Counted from the first letter of the stretch, positions 1 to 5,665 are shown. The stretch: DNA of 5,665 nucleotides from Nitrosomonas eutropha (GCA_014584635.1 JACTML010000081.1:1-5665); one strand, 5' to 3'. A program made the numbers and translations. The notes: generated by a model not told the origin, from the sequence alone.

Positions 1-138
1 CTGCTGGATTCAGGTCGTCAAAACAGAGTAACCGGGACACCCACCCTGATTTTTGCAGATGGTTCGGTCGTGCCCGGTTTTATTCCGCGATCAGAAATTG
101 AAAAGCGGATGGATCAGGCAGGGAGCAGCAACAAATAA
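1..138 (+). CDS. dsbC: Thiol:disulfide interchange protein DsbC-like, C-terminal 45 residues (5' end outside window)
   Basis: Frame 1 is open from the first base to a TAA at 136-138 and gives 45 residues. The fragment contains VTGTPTLIFADGSVVPGF, the typical end of the thioredoxin-like domain of DsbC/DsbG proteins. The Thr-Pro pair (fragment residues 13-14) is the cis-proline loop that packs against the CXXC active site, and DsbC carries Thr before this proline. The CXXC motif, dimerisation domain and signal peptide lie upstream of the window and cannot be checked. In the family, DsbC is a periplasmic homodimer that isomerises wrong disulfides and is kept reduced by DsbD. The gene converges on mltA, and its stop is followed by a strong hairpin, which suggests it is the last gene of its transcript. 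DsbG or another thioredoxin-fold periplasmic protein is a less likely alternative. Confidence 0.85.
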   Translation: MLDSGRQNRVTGTPTLIFADGSVVPGFIPRSEIEKRMDQAGSSNK

Positions 139-152
139 CCTGATTTTACTGG

Positions 153-182
153 AGGGTAAAACACAGTACCGTGTTTTACCCT
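153..182. terminator. Perfect 12-bp inverted repeat between convergent dsbC and mltA; probable two-way terminator
   Basis: The left arm AGGGTAAAACAC (153-164) and right arm GTGTTTTACCCT (171-182) are exact reverse complements around a 6-base loop (165-170). The element fills most of the 57-bp gap between two convergent stop codons, the expected place for a terminator serving both strands. Neither side has a clean T-tract directly after the stem, so it is not a textbook intrinsic terminator. It could instead protect 3' ends from exonucleases. An operator is less likely because no promoter is expected between two gene ends. Confidence 0.6.
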
Positions 183-195
183 GAATCCGTTTGTA

Positions 196-1452
196 TTACT
201 TCCGGTATTGTTTGGGCAGCAGCACCCACATTTGTGCCTGCTGCTTCATCTTTCCAGCCTGGATCTGTGCTTCCGGGCTGTGCCCCCAGAAAAAATCAGC
301 ACGTACCCCTCCTTTGATAGCGCTGCCGGTATCCTGCGCAATCATCAAGCGATTGAGTGGTTGTGTTGTGTTGGGCCAGGTAGTGGAAAGATAAACCGGA
401 GCCCCCAAAGGAACACTGTCAGGATCAATAGCCAAACTTCTGCCTGCAGTTAAGGGAACGCCCAGCGCGCCGATTGGTCCGGTGAGATCAGCGGGTAATT
501 CTCGAAAGAAAATATAGCGTGCGTTTTGCTGCAACAAAGATTTCAGTTTTTGAGGATTTTGCCGGCCCCATTGTTTAATGGAATGCATGGATACTTGCCA
601 GGCTGGCAGTTCACCCTGATCAATCAGTATTTTCCCAATGGAACGGTAGGGGTAGCCGTTATGATCTGCATACCCGATTTTTACAGTTTCGCCATTCTCC
701 AGAACGATTCGTCCGGATCCCTGGATTTGAAGAAAGAATAGTTCAACTTCATCCTCGACCCAAAGTAACTCTTTTCCCTTGAGCAGGTTACGGTTGTTTT
801 CAATTTCAGCCCGGGTGTAATAAGGAATAATCTTGCGTCCCTGCAGGCGTCCGCGTAGTGACGGAATTTCACCTGTGCCAAGCTGTGTGTCTTTGAGCTC
901 TATTGTCAGCAGGTTGTCTGGAGTGGCATAGATCGGGTAGCGAAAACGATTTGTATGTTTACGGCTACCTTTGAGCAGTGGTTCGTAGTAACCGGTAGCC
1001 AGGCCAGTCGTCGTGCCATCTGCGTTGATTACCTGGTAGGGCGTAAAGTGATTTTCAAGAAAATCGCGAACAGCCTGTTCGCTGACAGGCTGAATAGTGG
1101 TGGCTTGTACGCATATGTTCTGCCATGACGGGCGTTTCTCAAGAGATTTACAGCTTTGTATAAAGGTATCCCACGCCGGAAGCAGATTTTCATGTTGCCA
1201 ACCTGGCAGCATGGACCAGCTGGTGGTTTTGAGCTGTTTTTTAGCGTTACGATCTGCGGAGTGCCGGATTGTCTCCGTCGGCTGTGGGGCGGCAGGAGTA
1301 GCTGCTGTTTCTGCCGGTGCCGGAGGCGTGGAAGATCGGGTAGCTGCGTTCTCGGTTTTGCAGCCGGTTAATCCAAGCAAGGTAGCAATCAGCAGGACAG
1401 TAAATTGGGTTTTTAGCAGATTTCGGTTAAAGTATCTGTTTTTTAAAATCAT
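196..1452 (-). CDS. mltA: Membrane-bound lytic murein transglycosylase A (lipoprotein)
   Basis: The product is 418 residues. MltA is an outer-membrane lipoprotein that cleaves the MurNAc-GlcNAc bond of murein and leaves 1,6-anhydro-MurNAc ends. I chose the ATG at 1452 because it gives a proper lipoprotein signal: basic N-terminus (K4, R6, R10, K14), hydrophobic stretch 17-28, then lipobox L28-T29-G30-C31. An in-frame ATG at 1575 would add 41 residues before the signal, which makes no sense for a lipoprotein. An Ala/Pro/Thr-rich linker follows (about 40-62). The MltA domain spans about 120-325, with the family segment ATGYYEPLLKGS at 153-164. The C-terminal 3D domain holds its conserved aspartates in AIDPDSVPLG (D343), AQDTGSAIKGG (D374) and RADFFWG (D386). 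The catalytic Asp of the family lies in this domain, and I favour D386. No strong Shine-Dalgarno is visible upstream. Its 5' end faces a divergent small ORF. Confidence 0.93.
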   Translation of the reverse strand: MILKNRYFNRNLLKTQFTVLLIATLLGLTGCKTENAATRSSTPPAPAETAATPAAPQPTETIRHSADRNAKKQLKTTSWSMLPGWQHENLLPAWDTFIQSCKSLEKRPSWQNICVQATTIQPVSEQAVRDFLENHFTPYQVINADGTTTGLATGYYEPLLKGSRKHTNRFRYPIYATPDNLLTIELKDTQLGTGEIPSLRGRLQGRKIIPYYTRAEIENNRNLLKGKELLWVEDEVELFFLQIQGSGRIVLENGETVKIGYADHNGYPYRSIGKILIDQGELPAWQVSMHSIKQWGRQNPQKLKSLLQQNARYIFFRELPADLTGPIGALGVPLTAGRSLAIDPDSVPLGAPVYLSTTWPNTTQPLNRLMIAQDTGSAIKGGVRADFFWGHSPEAQIQAGKMKQQAQMWVLLPKQYRK

Positions 1453-1458
1453 TTTTTC

Positions 1459-1465
1459 AAGGAAG
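1459..1465 (+). promoter_or_regulatory. Shine-Dalgarno site of the 43-residue membrane protein ORF
   Basis: AAGGAAG precedes the ATG at 1469, with 5 bases between the GGA core and the start codon. This is the main evidence that the small ORF starts here rather than being the tail of a longer reading frame running antisense to mltA. The 16-bp gap between the two divergent start codons is largely taken up by this site. Just upstream, 1436-1458 is very AT-rich and contains TAAAAT (1444-1449), which resembles a -10 box, but I see no matching -35. Confidence 0.55.
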
Positions 1466-1468
1466 AAT

Positions 1469-1600
1469 ATGTGGGTTTTAGCACTTGAAGCGATTTTGGC
1501 ACTGAGTCTGTTTGTTTTCCTTGTTTGGTGGACGCTTCCGCGTAAAAAAAACAAGTCACCGGAACAACTGGACAACAGGGATGAAAAAAATAAATCATAG
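1469..1600 (+). CDS. Small single-pass membrane protein, 43 residues, unknown function
   Basis: ATG at 1469 to TAG at 1598-1600. Residues 2-23 form one hydrophobic helix with an acidic residue inside it (E7) and an aromatic end (VWWT, 19-22). It is followed by P24-R25-K26-K27 and a charged polar tail ending in NKS. By the positive-inside rule the tail is cytoplasmic and the N-terminus periplasmic. There is no lipobox or clear signal-peptidase site. Support for its being real: a good Shine-Dalgarno at ideal spacing, a sensible membrane-protein layout, and an exact fit into the gap between the mltA start (1452) and the Nif3 gene end (1654), which would otherwise be empty. The same frame stays open upstream, antisense to mltA, but that part looks like a shadow. 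I do not recognise the family. The initial MW recalls cytochrome bd subunit CydX, but the rest does not match and no cydAB is nearby. Confidence 0.6.
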   Translation: MWVLALEAILALSLFVFLVWWTLPRKKNKSPEQLDNRDEKNKS

Positions 1601-1653
1601 CCTGTTTGTTGTTTGAAAACAGCCGTTTGTTCCGTTGTATGGCAATGTGTTAG

Positions 1654-2400
1654 TCATACCGGATTTTCCACATCAATAAAATGGTGCGTAATACCAAATT
1701 TTCGAGCGATATGATCACCCAGTGCCTGGATACCGTATCGCTCGGTGGCGTGATGTCCTGCAGAGATGAAAGCAGTTCCGGATTCCCTGGCAGTATGCAC
1801 GTTCTGCTCGGAAATTTCGCCAGTAATAAAGGCATCCACACCCAGCCGGATGGCTTCATCGAAATATCCCTGGGCTGCTCCAGTGCACCAGGCAATATGC
1901 TGAACAGTTTTTGATGAGTCACTGATTATCAGTGGCTTGCGCCTTAATACTGAGCTCAATAAATTATCCAGCTCATCAAGGTTCAGCGGGTTTTGGAAAG
2001 AGCCATAAGCGGCAATGTCATATTCACCAAAGCGTCCTTCCTCTGTTATGCCCAGTTTTTTTCCAAGTTGGGTATTGTTACCTAGTTCAGCGTGCGCATC
2101 CAGGGGAAGGTGATAGGCGTAAAGATTAATATTATGCTGAATGAGTGTGGCGATGCGCTGGCGTTTGATACCGCGCAGACAGGCGTCTTCTCCGCGCCAA
2201 AAGTAGCCGTGATGCACGATAATGGTGTCAGCATGTAAATCCAGCGCAGCCTCCAGCAAAGCCCGGGAAGCGGTTACGCCGCTGACGAGTATTTGAATCG
2301 GAGCTTGTCCTTCCACCTGCAATCCATTGGGACAATAATCATGAAATTGCTGGACATTCAGCAAATCATTCAGGTAATTTTCCAGTATATTTTGGTGCAT
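1654..2400 (-). CDS. Nif3-like dinuclear metal centre protein (YbgI family)
   Basis: The product is 248 residues, close to E. coli YbgI (247). The whole chain follows that family: YCPNGLQVEG at 22-31, VSGVTASRALLE at 39-50, IIVHHGYFWRGE at 60-71, LPLDAHAELGNN at 98-109, WCTGAAQGYFDEA at 171-183, DAFITGEISEQ at 189-199 and SAGHHATERYG at 213-223. The expected ligands of the two-metal site are present: H63, H64, D101, H216 and E220. YbgI forms a ring-shaped hexamer. Its role is unsettled, and the label 'GTP cyclohydrolase 1 type 2 homolog' rests on limited evidence. I chose the ATG at 2400 by alignment to YbgI. In-frame ATGs at 2418 and 2439 are possible but match nothing in the family, and upstream extension runs antisense into the protease gene. 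The Shine-Dalgarno is weak. It is divergent from the HtrA gene, a pairing I have seen in betaproteobacteria. Confidence 0.92.
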   Translation of the reverse strand: MHQNILENYLNDLLNVQQFHDYCPNGLQVEGQAPIQILVSGVTASRALLEAALDLHADTIIVHHGYFWRGEDACLRGIKRQRIATLIQHNINLYAYHLPLDAHAELGNNTQLGKKLGITEEGRFGEYDIAAYGSFQNPLNLDELDNLLSSVLRRKPLIISDSSKTVQHIAWCTGAAQGYFDEAIRLGVDAFITGEISEQNVHTARESGTAFISAGHHATERYGIQALGDHIARKFGITHHFIDVENPV

Positions 2401-2437
2401 AATACTTTTTCTGTTCATTTGGAATGTAGGATTTTCC
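2401..2437. promoter_or_regulatory. 37-bp divergent junction between the Nif3-like and HtrA-like genes
   Basis: Both genes read outward from this AT-rich gap. It holds AGGA (2428-2431), spaced 6 bases from the protease ATG at 2438, which fixes that start. It is too short for two independent promoters, so one or both promoters must lie inside the opposite gene or overlap. I could not identify a convincing -35/-10 pair on either strand. Confidence 0.4.
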
Positions 2438-3577
2438 ATGCAAAAACTCTGGCTGATTTTCACACAAACAATTACTGTTTTTCTTGCTATCTTTTTCGTT
2501 GTTTCAACCTTGCGCCCGGAATTACTGCCATGGACGCCACGCGGTAAACTGGCAACTGTGCGCGAAGCGGTCAAGACAGATGGTGGAAGTGCCCTGAATG
2601 CGGGGGGATTCCATACAGCGGCAGAGGTGGCAATGCCTTCAGTGGTAAACATATTTACCAGCAAGGAGGTAAGAGTTCCTTCGCATCCGTTCATGGATGA
2701 CCCTTACTTTCAGCAATTCTTCGGCAACCGTTTCAGCCCGCGAACCGAGCGCACTTCCAGCCTGGGATCGGGTGTGATTGTCAGTCCGGAAGGCTATATT
2801 CTCACGAACCATCATGTGGTGGAAGCGGCTAACGAAATACAGGTTGCCCTCATGGACGGGAGAAGCGCTGAAGCCCGTCTGATTGGATCAGATCCTGACA
2901 GTGATCTTGCAGTTCTGAAAATTGATCTGGATAAACTGCCCAGTATCGTTCTGGGAAATTCTGAAGAAGCCAGAGTCGGAGATATTGTACTGGCGATCGG
3001 AAATCCGTTTGGCGTGGGACAAACAATGACAATGGGGATTATTGGCGCCCTGGGGCGTTCTCAGGTAGGACTCAGTACATTTGAAAACTTTATTCAAACT
3101 GATGCTGCGATCAATCCAGGTAATTCTGGAGGGGCATTAACAGATACCTCCGGTAATCTGATTGGAATCAACACCGCAATCTACTCGCGCTCCGGTGGTT
3201 CATTGGGTATCGGATTTGCTATTCCGGTGGATGCGGCAAAACAGATCATGCAGCAGATTATCGAGACAGGCAGCGTTACGCGAGGCTGGCTGGGTGTGAG
3301 CATGCAGGATATTACGCCGGAGCTGGCAGAATCGCTGAAGCTGAAGAGTACACTGGGGACGTTGATTGCCGGTGTGCTTAAAAATGGACCGGCGGATGAT
3401 GCTGGAATAAAACCGGGTGATGTGCTGACTGCCGTGAATGGCAAATCTATTTCCAACGCTTCTGAAATGCTGAATATGGTTGCTGCCTTGCCGCCGGGTA
3501 AAGTTGCAATACTCTCCATTTTGCGTAATGGCGAGGCGATGGATATTCAGGTGCAAATCGGCAAGCGTCCGGGCTAA
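2438..3577 (+). CDS. HtrA-family serine protease with N-terminal membrane anchor and one PDZ domain (DegS-like)
   Basis: The product is 379 residues, near the length of DegS (355) and well short of DegP/DegQ with two PDZ domains. Residues 5-24 form one hydrophobic segment, best read as an uncleaved inner-membrane anchor with the protease in the periplasm. The trypsin-like domain spans about 60-275 and has an intact catalytic triad: H126 in TNHHVV, D156 in DSDLAVLK and S230 in GNSGGA. A single PDZ domain spans about 283-375, beginning with the peptide-binding loop GWLGV. The start is set by AGGA six bases upstream. In the family, DegS senses misfolded outer-membrane proteins and cuts RseA to release sigma E. 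That role here is inference. The loop before the protease core (PFMDDPYFQQFFG, 84-96) resembles DegP/DegQ more than E. coli DegS, so a general quality-control protease is possible. It is probably co-transcribed with the permease gene 11 bp downstream. Confidence 0.9.
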   Translation: MQKLWLIFTQTITVFLAIFFVVSTLRPELLPWTPRGKLATVREAVKTDGGSALNAGGFHTAAEVAMPSVVNIFTSKEVRVPSHPFMDDPYFQQFFGNRFSPRTERTSSLGSGVIVSPEGYILTNHHVVEAANEIQVALMDGRSAEARLIGSDPDSDLAVLKIDLDKLPSIVLGNSEEARVGDIVLAIGNPFGVGQTMTMGIIGALGRSQVGLSTFENFIQTDAAINPGNSGGALTDTSGNLIGINTAIYSRSGGSLGIGFAIPVDAAKQIMQQIIETGSVTRGWLGVSMQDITPELAESLKLKSTLGTLIAGVLKNGPADDAGIKPGDVLTAVNGKSISNASEMLNMVAALPPGKVAILSILRNGEAMDIQVQIGKRPG

Positions 3578-3588
3578 CCCTATAGCGA

Positions 3589-5238
3589 GTGAATACCACG
3601 TTTGTTTCAAGATTGCCCGCCATGTTGTTTCGGTGGGTTGATCTCAATTTGCTGGCGCTGGGCAGGGAAATGCGGCTTTCATATCTGCCACCCCTGATGG
3701 TTTATCTGGCGGCCGGCATCTCAAGCCTCACAGGAATTGTCGGTACTTTCTACGTCAAGGAAAGGCTGGGGTTATCAGCAGAATTTCTGGCGGCACTTGG
3801 TTTCTGGATGACTTTGCCATGGGCGCTGAAAATGCCACTGGGACATCTGGTGGATCTGATGTGGCGCTGGAAAAGCTTGCTGGTTTACCTGGGAGCGGGG
3901 TTGATCGCAGTCAGTCTTTTTATCATGATCGGATTGCTTGGCTACACCGAAGCGATGCGTGAAATCGCGCCGCTGGCACAATGGTATGTGCTGGCTGCAC
4001 TACTGGCACCGGTGGGTTATGTATTGCAGGATGTGGTCGCAGATGCGATGACTGTGGAAGCGGTTCCGCGTGTTGATCCGGACGGGCGGCTTATTGAGCT
4101 CGATTCACGCAAGCAGATGCACATTACAATGCAGACGCTGGGGCGGGTTGCCATCATTGGTGGCGGTATTCTGGTTGCCGTGGCAAATGTTGTGCTGATG
4201 AAAGATGTCGCAACGCTTTCTGAAGCGGGCAAAGGCAAGGCTTATTTACTGATATACCAACTGGCACTGGTGATTCCCTTCGTTTCAGTTTGCGGAATCT
4301 GGCTGGCCGGGTGGCTAAAGTGGCGCGAGATAAAGCATTTTTCTGCTCAGGGGTTGAGTCGCAGAGAAATTGAAATATTGACCGGAGCGCATGTTGAGCC
4401 ACCGCCGGTTAACTGGTGGATACTGGGCGGGGGATTGGCCTTTACCGCTGTTTCCTTGGGAGTCGGCCTGATACAGATTCCGGGTGCTGAGGAAATCATT
4501 TTCAGCCTGTCGATGCTGATCGTGTTGTTTCTTATCCGCCAGCTGACAGCCGAGCTGGAAGAGGATGCGCGTAATGTGCTGGTGGGAACTGCTCTACTGG
4601 TATTTGTATTCCGGGCTATTCCGGCACCAGGGGCTGGTTCTACCTGGTGGATGATCGATGAATTGGGATTTGATCAGCAATTTCTGGCAACGCTTTCCCT
4701 GATCGGTTCTGTGCTGACGCTAGGGGGGATGTTTGTTTTTCGTCGGTTTATGGCGGAGCGATCGATGGCCTATGTTATCGGCGCGCTGACCGTTGCTGGC
4801 ACGGTATTATCGTTGCCGGTTATTTCTATGTATTTCGGTTTGCATGTCTGGACTGCCGCACATACACATGGAGTTATTGATGCGCGCTTCATCGCGATAA
4901 TTGATACTGCTCTGGAATCACCATTGGGACAGATCGCCATGATTCCGATGCTGGCGTGGATTGCCAACTCAGCTCCCGAGAAACTCAAGGCAACCTTTTT
5001 TGCTGTCATGGCCTCGTTTACCAACCTTGCGTTGTCTGCTTCGCAACTGGCAACCAAATATATCAATCAGGTTTTTACGGTAACACGCGAAGTCAGAGCA
5101 GTGGATACCGGCGAAATACTGGTCCCGGCGGATTATAGTGAACTGGGTATCTTGCTGATTATGGTGACGGTTTTAGGGTTTGTATTACCTATGCTGGCGA
5201 TAGTGGCGATCAAATATTCCCGTCTGCGCAGTGCCTGA
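3589..5238 (+). CDS. Major facilitator superfamily permease, BT1 (folate/biopterin)-like
   Basis: The product is 549 residues and strongly hydrophobic, with about 12-14 membrane segments: roughly 33-53, 64-84, 97-117, 131-150, 181-204, 219-243, 275-296, 302-318, 328-345, 363-385, 393-413, 437-460, 465-489 and 516-541. The segment LPWALKMPLGHLVDL (76-90) is the MFS motif A region after TM2. LQDVVADAMTVEA (146-158) in TM4 and the C-terminal YINQVF...ADYSELG region recall the BT1 family. AmpG-type transporters are a weaker alternative. The substrate cannot be inferred. The start is unsure: the first start is GTG at 3589 with no clear Shine-Dalgarno. An ATG at 3622 (residue 12) and one at 3670 (residue 28) also leave all membrane segments intact. 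The 11-bp gap after the protease stop suggests one operon. A weak hairpin (5240-5255) follows the TGA. Confidence 0.82.
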   Translation: MNTTFVSRLPAMLFRWVDLNLLALGREMRLSYLPPLMVYLAAGISSLTGIVGTFYVKERLGLSAEFLAALGFWMTLPWALKMPLGHLVDLMWRWKSLLVYLGAGLIAVSLFIMIGLLGYTEAMREIAPLAQWYVLAALLAPVGYVLQDVVADAMTVEAVPRVDPDGRLIELDSRKQMHITMQTLGRVAIIGGGILVAVANVVLMKDVATLSEAGKGKAYLLIYQLALVIPFVSVCGIWLAGWLKWREIKHFSAQGLSRREIEILTGAHVEPPPVNWWILGGGLAFTAVSLGVGLIQIPGAEEIIFSLSMLIVLFLIRQLTAELEEDARNVLVGTALLVFVFRAIPAPGAGSTWWMIDELGFDQQFLATLSLIGSVLTLGGMFVFRRFMAERSMAYVIGALTVAGTVLSLPVISMYFGLHVWTAAHTHGVIDARFIAIIDTALESPLGQIAMIPMLAWIANSAPEKLKATFFAVMASFTNLALSASQLATKYINQVFTVTREVRAVDTGEILVPADYSELGILLIMVTVLGFVLPMLAIVAIKYSRLRSA

Positions 5239-5239
5239 T

Positions 5240-5255
5240 CAGCCTGGTTTGGCTG
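5240..5255 (+). terminator. Weak hairpin after the permease gene, possible terminator
   Basis: CAGCC (5240-5244) pairs with GGCTG (5251-5255) around a 6-base loop, starting two bases after the permease stop codon. What follows is A-rich and then T-rich (CCTTTTGAT) rather than an immediate T-tract, so termination would be inefficient at best. The location is the main argument for it. Confidence 0.3.
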
Positions 5256-5282
5256 GAAAATATATCCTTTTGATAGTACGCG

Positions 5283-5342
5283 ATGTATGAGAATACAGTA
5301 AAGATGTATTGGATCTGGTTAATGTCTGCAGGAGGTGGTTAA
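5283..5342 (+). other. Possible leader ORF (19 codons) ending in a TAATG overlap with the stress protein gene
   Basis: ATG at 5283 opens a frame of 19 codons (MYENTVKMYWIWLMSAGGG) that stops at TAA 5340-5342, sharing one base with the next gene's ATG. In-frame ATGs at 5304 and 5322 would give 12- or 6-residue versions. None has a strong Shine-Dalgarno; GGAT (5311-5314) could serve the shortest. The frame covers the Shine-Dalgarno of the next gene, so translation of it could couple to or interfere with that gene. A frame this short can arise by chance, so this is only a candidate. Confidence 0.25.
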
Positions 5343-5345
5343 TGT
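5316..5345 (+). repeat. 10-bp direct repeat TGGTTAATGT, 20 bp apart, duplicating the start-codon context
   Basis: Exact copies lie at 5316-5325 and 5336-5345. The second contains the ATG of the stress protein gene (5342). The first contains an out-of-frame ATG (5322). The AGGAGG ribosome site sits between them. It may be a small local duplication or coincidence. Confidence 0.5.
5330..5337 (+). promoter_or_regulatory. Near-ideal Shine-Dalgarno for the universal stress protein gene
   Basis: AGGAGGTG matches eight bases of the anti-Shine-Dalgarno complement, and the AGGAGG core is 6 bases from the ATG at 5342. It is by far the strongest ribosome site in the window and predicts high translation. 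No convincing promoter was found in 5239-5329. Confidence 0.85.
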
Positions 5346-5665
5346 ACCAAAGAATTCTTGTTCCGGTTGATGGCAGCTCAACGTCCAATCTGGCTTTGCA
5401 AGAGGCAATAAAACTGGCAAAGCAGATGAGAGCCCGCCTTGAGCTTGTGCATATTTACGAAGATGCGGTCTATCTGGTAGATGAAAATTACTTTAATTAC
5501 GAGGAATTACAGAAAACGATCCATGATTGCGGGGAGAAAATGCTGACCACAGCTGAAGCAACGGCACAAGCAGCGGGTATCCCGGTTGAAACCCGATTGA
5601 TTCCATCGAACAATGAACGAATTGCCAATATTCTGGTGGAAGAAGCAAAGCGCTGGCAGGCGGAA
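5342..5665 (+). CDS. Universal stress protein UspA family, N-terminal 108 residues (3' end outside window)
   Basis: The frame is open from ATG 5342 to the window end. The fragment starts with ILVPVDGSSTSNLALQEA (residues 5-22), the standard opening of a Usp domain. D10 is at the nucleotide-pocket position, and a helix and the strand LELVHIYE (39-46) follow. Residues 96-108 (IANILVEEAKRWQ...) match the helix before the ATP-binding loop. The usual G-x2-G-x9-G(S/T) motif lies beyond the window, so I cannot say whether it is an ATP-binding or UspA-type member. Usp proteins are small cytoplasmic dimers raised under starvation, oxidative or respiratory stress; which stress applies here is unknown. 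The start is certain because of the AGGAGG six bases upstream. It lies 103 bp after the permease gene, so it could have its own promoter. Confidence 0.92.
   Translation, partial: MYQRILVPVDGSSTSNLALQEAIKLAKQMRARLELVHIYEDAVYLVDENYFNYEELQKTIHDCGEKMLTTAEATAQAAGIPVETRLIPSNNERIANILVEEAKRWQAE

Noticed and set aside
1097..1468. Long plus-strand frame antisense to mltA, continuous with the small membrane protein ORF
   Set aside because: The upstream part is Cys/Ser-rich with no recognisable domain and lies opposite well-conserved mltA coding sequence. Only the tail after the ATG at 1469 has a ribosome site and a sensible protein layout.
1453..1575. 41-residue N-terminal extension of MltA
   Set aside because: It would put extra sequence before a complete lipoprotein signal peptide and overlap the divergent small ORF.
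1602..1622. CTGTTT / AAACAG hairpin between the small ORF and the Nif3 gene as a terminator
   Set aside because: The stem is only 6 bp and AT-rich with a 9-base loop. The one T-rich run, on the minus strand, starts several bases after the stem. Too weak to call.
2401..2694. 98-residue N-terminal extension of the Nif3-like protein
   Set aside because: It runs antisense into the protease gene and has no counterpart in the YbgI family; the protein from 2400 already has family length.
3181..3647. Minus-strand frames of 66-136 residues opposite the 3' end of the protease gene
   Set aside because: They are shadows of a conserved coding sequence, without ribosome sites or recognisable motifs.
5274..5289. 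Imperfect palindrome (ATA...CGCG...TAT) upstream of the stress gene as an operator
   Set aside because: Only 10 of 16 positions are symmetric and it matches no regulator site I know, including FNR. It is likely chance.

Overview
The window reads as an ordinary stretch of chromosome from a Gram-negative proteobacterium. A Nitrosomonas-like betaproteobacterium is my best guess. The reasons are the roughly even base composition, the betaproteobacterial flavour of the proteins, and the divergent pairing of a Nif3-family gene with a membrane-anchored HtrA protease, an arrangement I associate with betaproteobacteria. The taxonomic call is inference only. I see no mobile element, CRISPR array, tRNA, rRNA or phage gene.

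Layout from left to right. The 3' end of a dsbC-like periplasmic disulfide isomerase gene (+) ends at 138. It converges on mltA (-, 196-1452), a lipoprotein lytic transglycosylase. Between them is a perfect 12-bp-stem hairpin (153-182). Divergent from mltA, across a 16-bp gap, is a small ORF with a good ribosome binding site (+, 1469-1600). It encodes a 43-residue single-pass membrane protein and is the least expected element here. It converges on a Nif3/YbgI-family gene (-, 1654-2400). Across a 37-bp divergent gap lies a DegS-like HtrA protease gene (+, 2438-3577), followed 11 bp later by a 12-14 TM major facilitator permease resembling the BT1 (folate/biopterin) family (+, 3589-5238). The window ends inside a universal stress protein gene (+, from 5342), which has a near-ideal Shine-Dalgarno sequence and a short leader ORF that overlaps its start as TAATG.

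Functionally, three of the genes act on the cell envelope: DsbC isomerises periplasmic disulfides, MltA cleaves murein at the outer membrane, and the HtrA protease does quality control or stress sensing at the inner membrane. The 43-residue protein would also sit in the inner membrane. The permease is probably co-transcribed with the protease; its substrate cannot be read from sequence. Nif3 is a conserved dimetal protein of unsettled role. The longest stretch without a gene is about 100 bp, so the window is densely coded. The points most worth checking are the small membrane protein, the two tight divergent junctions and the leader ORF before the stress gene. None amounts to a clearly new system.
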